Shown here: positions 19,443 to 28,225 of the stretch, piece by piece
How positions within the stretch are numbered: position 1 is the stretch's first letter
How the letters are laid out: every line of letters starts with the position of its first letter
NCBI RefSeq assembly: GCF_002250505.1
Contig: NZ_NJGY01000001.1
Location: 477,900 to 541,899, forward strand
Direction of reading: 5' to 3'
From: Janthinobacterium sp. PC23-8
GTDB taxonomy: Bacteria > Pseudomonadota > Gammaproteobacteria > Burkholderiales > Burkholderiaceae_D
Length of the DNA: 64,000 nt
Made by a program: the position numbers and the translations under genes
The notes under the pieces: model-generated
The model's database searches: none
Told to the model about the DNA's origin: nothing
Seen by the model: the letters and a program-made list of their open reading frames with translations, nothing else

Positions 19443-19962
19443 TATCGCCGCCGCCACCACGTCACCGACCATCAAGCGGCGCCTGATCTCGATGGTGTAC
19501 GAGTCCCTGCTGGCGCTGGCCGTACTGTTCCTGCCCTTCCTGCTGTTTGAACTGGCCGTGCGAGGCGCGCATACGCCGTTGACCGAACACATGCGCCAGT
19601 GCCTGGCCTTCCTGGTGATGGGCGCCTACTTCATCCATCAATGGAGCCGCGAAGGGCAAACCCTGGCCATGAAGACCTGGCGCCTGAAGCTGGTGCTGCC
19701 CGGCCACGCGCACGTGCCGCTGCGGGTGGCCGCCTGTCGTTACCTGCTGGCCTGGATGTGGCTGCTGCCGGCGCTGCTGGTATCGTATGGGCTGGACTTG
19801 CGGCACTGGCAGGCGCTGTCGGCGATCGGCGTCGGCATGCTGGCCTGGTCCGCCACGGCGCTACTGACCGGCAATGGCCAGTTCCTGCATGACAAGCTGC
19901 TCGGCACGCAGCTGGTGCAACTGCCGGCACCGGCCAGGAAGAGCAAAAAGGTTGCCGCCTGA
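19432..19962 (+). CDS. RDD family membrane protein
   Basis: A 176-residue protein from MPDNIAAATT with the RDD domain. The conserved opening KRRLISMVYESLLALAVLFL is followed by further hydrophobic segments at about 65-85, 110-128 and 135-152. The function is unknown for the family; some members are ion/proton antiporters. It overlaps the DUF3106 gene by 11 bases, and is the fourth gene of the sigma-factor operon. Confidence 0.85.
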   Translation: MPDNIAAATTSPTIKRRLISMVYESLLALAVLFLPFLLFELAVRGAHTPLTEHMRQCLAFLVMGAYFIHQWSREGQTLAMKTWRLKLVLPGHAHVPLRVAACRYLLAWMWLLPALLVSYGLDLRHWQALSAIGVGMLAWSATALLTGNGQFLHDKLLGTQLVQLPAPARKSKKVAA

Positions 19963-20031
19963 GCCGCTATTTGCAGCGGCTTGACTTGGATCATTGAAGC
20001 AAACGGGGCTGTGCTGCCATCATGGCAGGCC

Positions 20032-20454
20032 ATGAAAACCGCTCCCCCACCCCACGTTCACATCGTCCAGTCGCGCACGCACATCTGCACCGAAGAAGAA
20101 GTCACGCGACTGGTCCACACCTTTTATGCCGCCGCCCGCGAAGACGCCATGCTCGGCCCCATCTTTGGCCGCGAAGTCAAGGATTGGGACGAGCACCTGG
20201 CCACCCTGGTCGACTTCTGGTCGGGCCTGTTGCGCGGCACCATGCGCTACCACGGCAAGCCGCTGGCACAGCATGCGCAGATGGAGCACCTGACGCCGTG
20301 CATGTTCCGCCGCTGGCTCACGCTGTTTTTCGCCACCACCGAAAGCCTGGGCAATGCCGCCCTGCAGGAAAAAGCCGACGCCATCGCCCTGCGCATCGCC
20401 GAGCGGCTATGGAAAAGCTTTGCCGAAAGCCATATGCCAGGCCAGCCGGCTTAA
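20032..20454 (+). CDS. Group III truncated haemoglobin
   Basis: 140 residues from MKTAPPPHVH. Truncated globin fold features are visible: LVHTFYAAAREDAMLGPIF near the N-terminus, DFWSGLLRGTMRYHGKPLAQH (the last His corresponds to the proximal haem ligand of group III globins) and MFRRWLTLFFATTES. Group III globins bind oxygen with high affinity and are linked to oxygen or nitric oxide chemistry; the role here is inferred only. Its last 4 bases overlap the convergent pseudouridine synthase gene. Confidence 0.85.
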   Translation: MKTAPPPHVHIVQSRTHICTEEEVTRLVHTFYAAAREDAMLGPIFGREVKDWDEHLATLVDFWSGLLRGTMRYHGKPLAQHAQMEHLTPCMFRRWLTLFFATTESLGNAALQEKADAIALRIAERLWKSFAESHMPGQPA

Positions 20455-21209
20455 AACCGTTCGTAACCCTGCAAATACCGCCACTGGCCCACGGGCATGG
20501 CGCCCATCGAGATACGGCCGATGCGCAGCCGCTTGATGCCCACCACTTCCAGGCCCACCATGCGGCACATATGGGCAATCTGGCCCGGCTGCACGTTTTT
20601 CAGGGCGAAGCGCAACCGCGTTTCGTTCTGCCAGCTGACCTTCATCGGCGGCAAGGGCTTGCCATTGAACGGCAGGCCGTGATTGAGCAGCGCCAGGCCG
20701 TTATCAAGCATCTGGCCAGTCACTTCGACGATGAATTCCTGCTCCACCGTTTTCGCTTCATCGACCAGCTTGCGGGCGACGCGGAAATCCTGGGTAAACA
20801 CCAGCAGGCCCGAGGCCATGGTGTCGAGCGGATTGGTCACCGTCAGGCCGATCAGATGGCGTTTCAGGAAACGCGTGACGGAACTGGGCGCGACGTTGTC
20901 GGGCGTAAAAATTTCTTCGGGACGCAAACAGCTCAGGGCCGGCTTGCCTTCGCTGCCGACACCGCCATTGATCCCGGCCGGCTTGTGCAGCAGGATGGTC
21001 ACCGGCGGCATTTCGTCGAGCGTCGCGTTCGGCAACAGCACCACTTCCTGTTTGTCGGCCACGCGCGCGCCGGCCTCTTCCACCAGCTCGCCATCGACCG
21101 TGACCCAGCCGCCCTCGATATACAGCTCGGCCTCGCGGCGTGAGCAGGGCAAGTCTTCGGCCAGGCGCTTGGCCAGGCGGACGGTGGGCATATCGAGTGG
21201 TGTGGTCAT
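20451..21209 (-). CDS. RluF/RsuA-family pseudouridine synthase with altered active-site motif
   Basis: 252 residues. The N-terminal S4 RNA-binding domain (about 8-70: RLAKRLAEDLPCSRREAELYI) is followed by a TruA/RsuA catalytic domain. The catalytic motif, normally G/N-R-L-D, reads TNPLDTMASGLLVFTQD here: the catalytic Asp is kept, but the conserved Arg two positions before it is Pro. VGLEVVGIKRLRIG near the C-terminus is typical of the family. It probably modifies 23S rRNA or tRNA if active. It lies alone, convergent with the haemoglobin gene. Confidence 0.8.
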   Translation of the reverse strand: MTTPLDMPTVRLAKRLAEDLPCSRREAELYIEGGWVTVDGELVEEAGARVADKQEVVLLPNATLDEMPPVTILLHKPAGINGGVGSEGKPALSCLRPEEIFTPDNVAPSSVTRFLKRHLIGLTVTNPLDTMASGLLVFTQDFRVARKLVDEAKTVEQEFIVEVTGQMLDNGLALLNHGLPFNGKPLPPMKVSWQNETRLRFALKNVQPGQIAHMCRMVGLEVVGIKRLRIGRISMGAMPVGQWRYLQGYERF

Positions 21210-21218
21210 GTGAGGCGC

Positions 21219-21278
21219 AAAAAAGCAAAGGGGAGGAGAAGCCGGTATTGTAACCGACCTGCCCCTCCCCTTTTTGCT
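21219..21278 (-). terminator. Terminator downstream of the isc operon and methyltransferase gene
   Basis: On the minus strand AGCAAA-AA-GGGGAGG pairs across an approximately 27-base loop with CCTCCCCTTTGCT, followed by six T. It lies 25 bases beyond the methyltransferase stop, and so ends the transcript that begins at iscR. Confidence 0.8.
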
Positions 21279-21302
21279 GATTGTCTTGCGCTGCGCGAGA
21301 CC

Positions 21303-22223
21303 TTATGCCGCAGCCCTGGCCAATTGCTCGGCAAAGAAACGGTGGCCCATCTCTTCCAGGCCCAGCGTCTGCAGCACTTCCTGCAGCCGCTCGGTAGGAC
21401 GCTGGCGCGGCAGGTTCTTGTAGCTGGCGATGATCAGTTCGTTTTTCATCGAATGCTCCCAGCCCACCAGTTCCGTCACGCTCACCTGGTAGCCGTGCGC
21501 TTCGAGCTGCAGGCAGCGCAGCACATTGGTGATCTGGCTGCCGAACTCGCGCGTGTGCAGCGGATGGCGCCACAGTTCCGTCAGCACGTTCCGGCCCAGG
21601 GTCTTGCCCTTGTTCTTCTTCAGCACCGACGCCACTTCCGCCTGGCAGCACGGCACCAGCACCATGAATTTCGCCCGCTTCTTCAAAGCGAAGTGAATCG
21701 CATCATCGGTGGCGGTATTGCAGGCATGCAGGGCGGTGACGATATCGATCTGCTGGGGCAGCAGGCTCGATTCGGTCGACTCGGCCACCGACAGCGGCAG
21801 GAACGACATGCCGGGGAACCTGAATTTGGCGGCCAGCTCTTGCGAGCGCTGCACCAGTTCCTCGCGCGTTTCGATGCCGTAGATATGCGAGCCGTCGTTG
21901 CCGTTCTTGAAGAACAGGTCGTACAAAATGAAGCCCAGGTAGGACTTGCCGGCGCCATGGTCGACCAGCGAGACGCCAGGATGGTCGAGCTGCACTTCGC
22001 GCAGCAGCGGCTCGATGAACTGCGTCAGGTGATACACCTGTTTCAGCTTGCGGCGGCTGTCCTGGTTCATCTTGCCGTCGCGCGTGAGGATGTGCAACTC
22101 CTGCAGCAGCGCGATCGACTGGCCATCCTTGATCTCGGGCATATTGCTGGCGGCCGTGATCACGTCCTTCGGGGCAGCGACTGTGTTGGCGGCAGCCTGT
22201 GCCGCGCCCTTAGCGCGCTTCAT
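21303..22223 (-). CDS. Class I SAM-dependent methyltransferase of unknown substrate
   Basis: 306 residues from MKRAKGAAQ. The SAM-binding motif I is LVDHGAGKSYLGFIL (about 88-102), with IYGIETREEL as motif II. ALHACNTATDDAI and LVPCCQAEV are typical of the METTL25/RRNAD1-like (Methyltransf_32) group, whose substrates are mostly unknown. The start codon lies inside the last codons of iscX (14-base overlap), so it is translationally coupled to the isc operon. A longer start at 22286 would overlap iscX heavily and is less likely. Confidence 0.82.
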   Translation of the reverse strand: MKRAKGAAQAAANTVAAPKDVITAASNMPEIKDGQSIALLQELHILTRDGKMNQDSRRKLKQVYHLTQFIEPLLREVQLDHPGVSLVDHGAGKSYLGFILYDLFFKNGNDGSHIYGIETREELVQRSQELAAKFRFPGMSFLPLSVAESTESSLLPQQIDIVTALHACNTATDDAIHFALKKRAKFMVLVPCCQAEVASVLKKNKGKTLGRNVLTELWRHPLHTREFGSQITNVLRCLQLEAHGYQVSVTELVGWEHSMKNELIIASYKNLPRQRPTERLQEVLQTLGLEEMGHRFFAEQLARAAA

Positions 22224-22404
22224 CGATCCACGCCATCTGTATCGCTTCGAGCACTTTTTCGCCACCGCGCGTGTGGTCGTCGTCAAAACCGTCCAGGCTT
22301 ACCACCCAGTTATGCAGGTCGGTAAAGCGCACGGTCAAGGGATCGATATCGGGATGCGCGTCGTACAACGCTTCGGCGATCGCCGTGATGTCGGACCATC
22401 TCAT
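22210..22404 (-). CDS. iscX: Fe-S cluster assembly protein IscX
   Basis: A 64-residue acidic protein (MRWSDITAIAEALYDAHPD, then DLHNWVVSLDGFDDD and MAWIDEA at the end), exactly the IscX/YfhJ family length. IscX binds IscS and iron and modulates cluster assembly on IscU. It starts 1 base after the ferredoxin stop and overlaps the methyltransferase start. Confidence 0.95.
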   Translation of the reverse strand: MRWSDITAIAEALYDAHPDIDPLTVRFTDLHNWVVSLDGFDDDHTRGGEKVLEAIQMAWIDEAR

Positions 22405-22405
22405 C

Positions 22406-22747
22406 TTAGTGGCTGCCTTCGCTGACCTGGTTGATCGTGTATTTCGGGATCTCGACCACCAGGTCGGCCTCGGCCACGATGGACTGGCACGACAGGCGCG
22501 ACACGGCTTCCAGGCCCCAGGCCTTGTCCAGCATGTCTTCTTCCAGTTCGGTCGCTTCGTTGAGCGACTCGATGCCTTCGCGCACCAGCACGTGGCAGGT
22601 GGTGCAGGCGCACGATTTTTCGCACGCATGCTCGATGTCGATATCGTTTTCCAGCAGAATGTCGCAGATGGACTTGCCGGCAGGGGCTTCGATCACGGCG
22701 CCATCCGGGCAAAGCTTGGCGTGCGGCAGGATAACGATTTGTGGCAT
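22406..22747 (-). CDS. fdx: ISC-type [2Fe-2S] ferredoxin
   Basis: 113 residues from MPQIVILPHAKLCPDG. The cluster-binding cysteines are in CEKSCACTTCHV, with the fourth in SRLSCQS. It donates electrons during cluster assembly on IscU. The 19 residues upstream in frame are ignored because the ATG at 22747 fits the family and is preceded by AAGA-rich sequence. It sits between hscA and iscX. Confidence 0.96.
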   Translation of the reverse strand: MPQIVILPHAKLCPDGAVIEAPAGKSICDILLENDIDIEHACEKSCACTTCHVLVREGIESLNEATELEEDMLDKAWGLEAVSRLSCQSIVAEADLVVEIPKYTINQVSEGSH

Positions 22748-22808
22748 GGTGTCTTCTTTCAGTCTGTCATTCGGGCGCGGCAGCCTTGCCGCCGCGCTGT
22801 TCAATTTT

Positions 22809-24689
22809 TTATGCTACCTGGTCGAGCGACTTGCCGGTCAAGGCACTGCGCACGCTGCGGTCCATGCGGCGCGCGGCAAAGTCTTCGGTGCCGTCGGCGA
22901 GCAGCTCGATCACGCGTTTCAGGCCATGGTGGTCGACGGCGCCGGTTTGCGATTGCGCGATGGCGCTGCGCACCTGGTCCATCAGGCCATCGACGGCGGC
23001 ACGTTCAAGCGCGTCGAGCAGTGCGCCGTCTTCATCGAGGGCCGACTGCGTGGCCAGCACGATGCGTTCGGCTTCCACCTGCTCTTCGCGCAGCGCGCGC
23101 GCCACCATGTCGACGTCGGCCGAGGTGTAGGAATCCTGCAGCATGCGCGCGATCTCGTCATCGCCCAGGCCATAGGCCGGCTTGACGCTGATCGACGCTT
23201 CCACGCCCGAACGCAGTTCGCGCGCCGACACCGACAGCAAGCCGTCCGCATCGACCTGATACGTGATGCGGATGCGCGCGGCGCCCGCCACCATCGGCGG
23301 AATGCCGCGCAGCTCGAAGCGCGCCAGCGAACGGCAGTCGGTCACCAGCTCGCGCTCGCCCTGCAGCACGTGCACGGCCAGCGCCGTCTGGCCATCCTTG
23401 AAGGTGGTGAATTCCTGGGCCCGTGCGCAGGGAATGGTCGAGTTGCGCGGAATGATTTTTTCCACCAGGCCACCCATGGTCTCGATACCGAGCGACAGCG
23501 GGATCACGTCGAGCAGCAGCCAGTCGTCGCCGGCTGCGCGGTTGCCGGCCAGCAGATTGGCCTGGATCGCAGCACCGAGCGCCACTACCTTGTCGGGGTC
23601 GATATTGGCGTGCGGAATCGTATGGAAGAATTCGCTGACAATGCGCTGCACGTGCGGCATGCGCGTGGCGCCGCCCACCATCACCACGCCGTCGACATCA
23701 TCAACGTCCACCTGGGCGTCGCGCAAGGCCTTCTTGATGGCATTCATGGTCTTTGCCACCAGGTGCTGGGTCATGGCCGCGAAATCGGTTGCCTTGATGC
23801 GCAGGTGGACTTCCTCGCCTGAATTGAGCACCGCGTCGATGCTGGTTTCCGCCTTGCTCGACAGCAGTTCCTTGACCTCGCGCGCCTTGACCATCAGGAT
23901 CGCCGTGTCTTCGTCGGACAGCGGCGCCAGCCTGGCCTGCTCGCTGATCCAGCAGAACAGGCGGCGGTCGAAATCGTCGCCGCCGAGGGCCGAATCGCCG
24001 CCGGTGGACAGCACTTCGAACACGCCCTTGGCGAGTTTCAGAATCGAGATATCGAAGGTGCCGCCACCCAAGTCATACACGGCATACACGCCTTCGGAGG
24101 CGCTGTCGAGGCCGTAGGCGATGGCGGCCGCAGTCGGCTCGCTCAGCAGGCGCAGCACATTGATGCCGGCCAGCTGGGCCGCATCCTTGGTGGCCTGGCG
24201 CTGGGCGTCGTCAAAATAGGCCGGCACGGTGATCACGGCGCCGACCAGGTCGTCGCCGAGCGAGTCTTCCGCGCGCTGGCGCAGGGTGGCCAGGATCTGC
24301 GCCGAGATCTCGACCGGGCTTTTCACGCCGGCCACGGTTTTGAGCTGCACCATGCCGGGCGTGTCCTGGAAGTCGTAAGGCAGGTTCTCCGCGTAGGCGA
24401 TGTCGCCCAGGCCGCGGCCCATGAAGCGCTTGACGGAGACGATGGTATTCTTCGGATCGGTGGTCTGCGCAGCCAGGGCCTTGTAGCCGATATTGGCGTG
24501 GCCGTTCGGCAGGTAGCGCACCACGGACGGCAGCAGCGCGTGGCCGTCTTCGTCGCTCAGCACTTCAGGAATGCTGTTGCGCACGGTGGCGACCAGGGAA
24601 TTGGTGGTGCCCAGGTCGATGCCGACGGCCAGCCGGTGCTGGTGCGGCGCGGTCGACATGCCTGGTTCGGAAATTTGCAGAAGTGCCAT
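22809..24689 (-). CDS. hscA: Fe-S assembly Hsp70 chaperone HscA
   Basis: 626 residues of the DnaK-like chaperone specialised for IscU. The ATPase domain begins [15 protein letters not shown] and includes [13 protein letters not shown]; the substrate-binding domain starts near [14 protein letters not shown]. It drives release of the cluster from IscU through the LPPVK motif of that protein. The start at 24689 adds about 16 residues before the conserved region; a later ATG (MSTAPHQ) is possible. It follows hscB in the isc operon. Confidence 0.97.
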   Translation of the reverse strand: MALLQISEPGMSTAPHQHRLAVGIDLGTTNSLVATVRNSIPEVLSDEDGHALLPSVVRYLPNGHANIGYKALAAQTTDPKNTIVSVKRFMGRGLGDIAYAENLPYDFQDTPGMVQLKTVAGVKSPVEISAQILATLRQRAEDSLGDDLVGAVITVPAYFDDAQRQATKDAAQLAGINVLRLLSEPTAAAIAYGLDSASEGVYAVYDLGGGTFDISILKLAKGVFEVLSTGGDSALGGDDFDRRLFCWISEQARLAPLSDEDTAILMVKAREVKELLSSKAETSIDAVLNSGEEVHLRIKATDFAAMTQHLVAKTMNAIKKALRDAQVDVDDVDGVVMVGGATRMPHVQRIVSEFFHTIPHANIDPDKVVALGAAIQANLLAGNRAAGDDWLLLDVIPLSLGIETMGGLVEKIIPRNSTIPCARAQEFTTFKDGQTALAVHVLQGERELVTDCRSLARFELRGIPPMVAGAARIRITYQVDADGLLSVSARELRSGVEASISVKPAYGLGDDEIARMLQDSYTSADVDMVARALREEQVEAERIVLATQSALDEDGALLDALERAAVDGLMDQVRSAIAQSQTGAVDHHGLKRVIELLADGTEDFAARRMDRSVRSALTGKSLDQVA

Positions 24690-24772
24690 GGTATTCGTGC
24701 CTCGATGATGAATTGCGTGGTGCCGCAGATACTGTAGCGCGCATTATAAAGCGCGGAGGAAGCTCACGCTGC

Positions 24773-25288
24773 TCAGGCTTCAAGCGCCTCGAAGGCAAAG
24801 CGGACTTCTTCGCCGAATTTGTCGAGAAACATCAGCGCGCGCACGCTTTGCGCGGCGTTCACATAGTCGGCAGCGTCGAGCTGGGCCTGCACTTGGGCCA
24901 GCAGTGTCTTGCGTTCGCCGCGCAGCTGGCGGTCGAGCACGTCGAGCGCATCGGCGTCTTTGGCGGCACGCGCCTCGCCCAGTGCCTCGCGCCACTCCAT
25001 CTGCTGCATCAGAAAACTGACCGGCATGGCCGTGTTCGACTCCGTCTGCAGGTCGACGCCATGGAGTTCGCACAGGTACTGAGCCCGCTTTTGCGGGCTT
25101 TTCAGGGTCTGGTAGGCTTCGTTGGCGCGCGTGGCCCATTGCATCGCCACCCGCTTTTCGGCGCTGCTGGCGTTGATGAAGCGGTCCGGATGGACCTTGC
25201 CCTGCACCTCGCGATAGGCGCTGTCGAGCGCAGCCTGGTCGAGCGCGAATTGCGGCGGCAACTGGAATAATTCGAAGTGGTTTTGCAT
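24773..25288 (-). CDS. hscB: Fe-S assembly J-domain co-chaperone HscB
   Basis: 171 residues from MQNHFELFQLPPQF. The J domain (1-75) contains the invariant HPD in VQGKVHPDRF; the C-terminal helical domain (about 90-171) binds IscU. It stimulates HscA. The upstream in-frame extension lacks family similarity and was left out. The spacing to iscA (68 bases) is typical. Confidence 0.96.
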   Translation of the reverse strand: MQNHFELFQLPPQFALDQAALDSAYREVQGKVHPDRFINASSAEKRVAMQWATRANEAYQTLKSPQKRAQYLCELHGVDLQTESNTAMPVSFLMQQMEWREALGEARAAKDADALDVLDRQLRGERKTLLAQVQAQLDAADYVNAAQSVRALMFLDKFGEEVRFAFEALEA

Positions 25289-25356
25289 AGTGTGTCGGTG
25301 GTCGCTGTACCTCAATCGATGAGTACAGCGCACCGACCGGGGATCATGCTTGCTTC

Positions 25357-25677
25357 TTAAATGCGGAAACTCTCGCCGCAGCCGCAGGCGTCTTTTTCGT
25401 TCGGGTTGTGGAACTTGAAGCCTTCGTTCAGGCCTTCGCGCGCGAAATCGAGTTCCGTGCCGTCGATATACGGCAGGCTTTTCGGATCGACGAACACTTT
25501 CACGCCGTGCGATTCAAACACGCTGTCTTCGGCCGCCGCTTCATCGACATATTCGAGCTTGTAGGCCAGGCCCGAGCAGCCGGTGGTGCGCACGCCAAAG
25601 CGCAGGCCCATGCCCTTGCCGCGACGTTCGATATAACGGTTGATGTGCTTTGCCGCTTTTTCGGTCAGTGTAATCAT
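25357..25677 (-). CDS. iscA: Iron-sulfur cluster assembly A-type protein IscA
   Basis: 106 residues, A-type carrier. The three cluster/iron ligands are Cys in [15 protein letters not shown] and the two cysteines of DACGCGESF at the C-terminus. It transfers clusters to apo-targets or supplies iron. It lies between iscU and hscB in the isc operon. Confidence 0.97.
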   Translation of the reverse strand: MITLTEKAAKHINRYIERRGKGMGLRFGVRTTGCSGLAYKLEYVDEAAAEDSVFESHGVKVFVDPKSLPYIDGTELDFAREGLNEGFKFHNPNEKDACGCGESFRI

Positions 25678-25732
25678 GTATCTCTCCGCAACCGCCCCCC
25701 GCCTTGCGGCAGGAAACGGGATGCCAACGAAT

Positions 25733-26122
25733 TTAAGCTGCTGCCGGGTGACGGGTCTTGTAGTCGAGGACCGCCGCTTTAATCGCGTCTTCCGCCAGGA
25801 TCGAGCAGTGGATTTTCACCGGCGGCAGCGCCAGTTCTTCGGCGATCTGGGTGTTCTTGATAGACAGCGCCTGATCCAGCGTCTTGCCCTTGACCCATTC
25901 GGTCACCAGCGAGCTCGACGCGATGGCCGAACCGCAACCATAGGTCTTGAATTTCGCATCTTCGATCAGGCCATCGGCGCCGACCTTGATCTGCAGTTTC
26001 ATCACGTCGCCGCAGGCGGGCGCGCCGACCATGCCGGTGCCGATGGTTTCATCGCCCTTGTCGAAGGCGCCTACATTGCGTGGATTTTCGTAATGATCGA
26101 GTACTTTGTCCGAGTAAGCCAT
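25733..26122 (-). CDS. iscU: Iron-sulfur cluster scaffold IscU
   Basis: 129 residues starting [18 protein letters not shown]. Ligands are Cys in [15 protein letters not shown], Cys in [12 protein letters not shown] and Cys in [12 protein letters not shown]. The HscA recognition motif LPPVK precedes the last one. It is the scaffold on which clusters form using sulfur from IscS. A 173-base gap with a long palindrome separates it from iscS. Confidence 0.98.
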   Translation of the reverse strand: MAYSDKVLDHYENPRNVGAFDKGDETIGTGMVGAPACGDVMKLQIKVGADGLIEDAKFKTYGCGSAIASSSLVTEWVKGKTLDQALSIKNTQIAEELALPPVKIHCSILAEDAIKAAVLDYKTRHPAAA

Positions 26123-26174
26123 TTTGATGCTCCTTAAATATTCTTGCCGGCCCCGGTTGGGGTCAAATTGTTAC

Positions 26175-26296
26175 AAAGTGCCTGGAAAACCGTAGCGAGC
26201 GGAAGTGAATTGTGGCCAAGAAGCGGAACTGTGCTTGAGCACAGTGAGCATCGCAGGCCGCAAATCACGACGCGCAGTAGGTTTAACAGGTACTTT
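26175..26296. repeat. Long imperfect palindrome between iscS and iscU
   Basis: Arms of about 55 bases face each other: AAAGTGCCTGGAAAACC (26175-26191) against GGTTTAACAGGTACTTT (26280-26296) with 14 of 17 pairs. A second pair is GTGAATTGTGGCC (26204-26216) against GGCCGCAAATCAC (26256-26268), 11 of 13. The centre is the perfect CTGTGCTTGAGCACAG (26229-26244). It starts at the iscS stop codon, so the mRNA could fold into a long hairpin between the two genes. Confidence 0.6.
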
Positions 26297-27552
26297 TAAT
26301 GGGCGGCCCATTGAATGGAGTTGATGTCGATTCCATCTTTGAACATATCCCACAGCGGCGACAGTTCGCGCAGCTTGTGCACTTTCGCTTTCAGCAGGTC
26401 GACGGCGAAGTCGATGTCGGCTTCGGTCGAGAAACGGCCGATGGTGAAACGGATCGAACTGTGCGCCAGCTCGTCGCTGCGGCCCAGGGCGCGCAGCACG
26501 TACGATGGCTCCAGGCTGGCCGAGGTGCAGGCCGAACCGGACGACACGGCGATGTCCTTGATCGCCATGATCAGCGACTCGCCTTCGACGTAGTTGAAGC
26601 TGACGTTCAGGTTGTGCGGTACGCGCTGTTCCATGTCGCCGTTGATATAGACTTCCTCGATTTCCTGCAGACCCTTGGCCAGGCGGTCCCGCAAGGCCTT
26701 GATGCGGCCAAGCTCGACATCCATCTCTTCCTTGGCGAGGCGGAACGCTTCGCCCATGCCGACGATCTGGTGGGTCGGCAAGGTGCCCGAACGCAGGCCG
26801 CGCTCATGGCCGCCACCGTGCATCTGCGCTTCGAGGCGCACGCGCGGCTTGCGGCAGACGTACAGCGCACCCACGCCTTTGGGGCCGTAGGTTTTATGGG
26901 CGGTGAAGGTCATCAGGTCGACCTTGGTTTTCTGCAGGTCGATCACGACTTTACCGGTCGCTTGCGCGGCGTCGCAGTGGAAAATGATGCCTTTCGAGCG
27001 GCACAGGGCGCCGATTTCGTCGATCGGCTGGATCACGCCGATTTCGTTATTGACCAGCATGACCGACACCAGGATGGTGTCCGGACGGATGGCGGCAGTC
27101 AGTTGCTCGATGGTGATCAGGCCGTTGTCCTGCGGCTCCAGGTAGGTCGCCTCGAAACCCTGGCGTTCCAGTTCGCGCACGGTGTCGAGCACGGCCTTGT
27201 GTTCGGTCTTGACCGTGATGATGTGCTTGCCGCGGGTTTTGTAGAACTGCGCCGCGCCCTTGATCGCCAGGTTGTTGCTTTCCGTGGCGCCCGAGGTCCA
27301 GATGATTTCGCGCGGGTCGGCGTTGACCAGCGCGGCAACGTGGCCGCGTGCTTCTTCCACGGCTTTCTCCGCCGTCCAGCCATACATGTGGCTGCGCGAA
27401 GCCGGATTGCCGAACTGCTCGCGCAGGTAGGGAATCATCTTGTCGGCGACGCGCGGATCGATCGGCGTGGTGGCCGAATAGTCCATGTAGATCGGGAAAT
27501 GCGGTGCCGTTTCAAAGTGCACCTGACCTGCGTTTTTTTCTGGGGCGTTCAT
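26296..27552 (-). CDS. iscS: Cysteine desulfurase IscS
   Basis: A PLP enzyme that removes sulfur from cysteine for clusters and tRNA thiolation. 418 residues from [10 protein letters not shown], chosen because AGGAG lies 6 bases upstream. The canonical start [16 protein letters not shown] comes about 20 residues in, so this protein has a short N-terminal extension compared with E. coli. The PLP lysine is in [15 protein letters not shown], the active-site Cys loop is [21 protein letters not shown] split at the catalytic Cys, and the C-terminus interacts with IscU. Confidence 0.97.
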   Translation of the reverse strand: MNAPEKNAGQVHFETAPHFPIYMDYSATTPIDPRVADKMIPYLREQFGNPASRSHMYGWTAEKAVEEARGHVAALVNADPREIIWTSGATESNNLAIKGAAQFYKTRGKHIITVKTEHKAVLDTVRELERQGFEATYLEPQDNGLITIEQLTAAIRPDTILVSVMLVNNEIGVIQPIDEIGALCRSKGIIFHCDAAQATGKVVIDLQKTKVDLMTFTAHKTYGPKGVGALYVCRKPRVRLEAQMHGGGHERGLRSGTLPTHQIVGMGEAFRLAKEEMDVELGRIKALRDRLAKGLQEIEEVYINGDMEQRVPHNLNVSFNYVEGESLIMAIKDIAVSSGSACTSASLEPSYVLRALGRSDELAHSSIRFTIGRFSTEADIDFAVDLLKAKVHKLRELSPLWDMFKDGIDINSIQWAAH

Positions 27553-27591
27553 CAATAACTCCTGCAATCAGCAACTGGTATTTTGGTCTTC

Positions 27592-28068
27592 TTATCCGAG
27601 GGCAGCATGATTACGGTGCATCACCATCACGCTTTGCTCGGCGTTCTTTTGTTTCTGCTGGTCAACCAGGTCCTGCAGCGACACAGAATCCAGATAATCG
27701 ACCATTTTTTCATTCAGCGTGGACCACAGCTCATGCGTCATGCAGCGCGCGCCGGTGGCCGTGTCGGCGCCATGGCAGTGCTCCTTGCCACCGCACTGGG
27801 TGGCGTCGAGCGGCTCGTCGACGGCGATGATGATGTCGGCCACCGTCACCTTGTCGGCGCGGCGCGCCAGACTGTAGCCGCCGCCAGGGCCGCGGATCGA
27901 TTCGACGATCTCATGGCGGCGCAGCTTGCCGAACAGCTGTTCCAGGTAGGACAGGGAAATCGACTGGCGCTGGCTGATACCCGACAGCGTGACCGGTCCC
28001 TTGCCCTGGCGCAGGGCAAGATCGATCATCGCGGTCACGGCAAAACGGCCTTTTGTGGTCAGACGCAT
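27592..28068 (-). CDS. iscR: Iron-sulfur cluster-sensing transcriptional regulator IscR
   Basis: 158 residues from MRLTTKGRFAVTAMIDLAL, an Rrf2-family winged helix protein. The three cluster-ligating cysteines lie in CGGKEHCHG and GARCMTHELW. The holo form represses the isc operon. It is the first gene of the operon, with an IscR-type operator and promoter directly upstream. In-frame sequence upstream of the ATG extends into the promoter and is not used. Confidence 0.97.
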   Translation of the reverse strand: MRLTTKGRFAVTAMIDLALRQGKGPVTLSGISQRQSISLSYLEQLFGKLRRHEIVESIRGPGGGYSLARRADKVTVADIIIAVDEPLDATQCGGKEHCHGADTATGARCMTHELWSTLNEKMVDYLDSVSLQDLVDQQKQKNAEQSVMVMHRNHAALG

Positions 28069-28105
28069 ACATCCTCGGCTCAACTCGGTTAAAATATTGC
28101 GGCTC

Positions 28106-28147
28106 TTCAACTACTCGATTGTACTTCCGAAACCCTGAGTAGTTGAA
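28106..28147. repeat. 11-bp inverted repeat in the iscR leader
   Basis: TTCAACTACTC (28106-28116) is exactly complementary to GAGTAGTTGAA (28137-28147), with 20 bases between. The right arm overlaps the IscR operator, so it could be a second operator half or a leader hairpin. Confidence 0.55.
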
Positions 28148-28163
28148 TGATTTAGTCAAGTAT
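28139..28163 (-). promoter_or_regulatory. IscR type 1 operator
   Basis: On the minus strand the 25-base site begins ATACTTGACTAAATC and ends ATTCAACTAC. It matches the type 1 IscR consensus (ATA, GACT, A/T centre, AGTC-like right half, TA) at nearly all fixed positions. It overlaps the -10 element of the iscR promoter, as needed for repression. Confidence 0.75.
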
Positions 28164-28187
28164 AACAAATCCGCAGGGGTTTGTCAG
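28159..28187 (-). promoter_or_regulatory. Promoter of the isc operon
   Basis: On the minus strand CTGACA (28182-28187) and TATACT (28159-28164) are separated by exactly 17 bases, a good sigma-70 promoter. It overlaps the IscR operator and leaves an approximately 85-base leader before iscR. Confidence 0.75.
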
Positions 28188-28225
28188 AGACCCCCCTCAT
28201 TTCCGCAAGATGGGCGAGGCGCGCT

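Noticed and set aside
26229..26244. CTGTGCTTGAGCACAG, formally a CTGT-N8-ACAG LexA box between iscS and iscU
   Set aside because: It is the GC-rich centre of the long hairpin and lacks the AT core of a LexA box.
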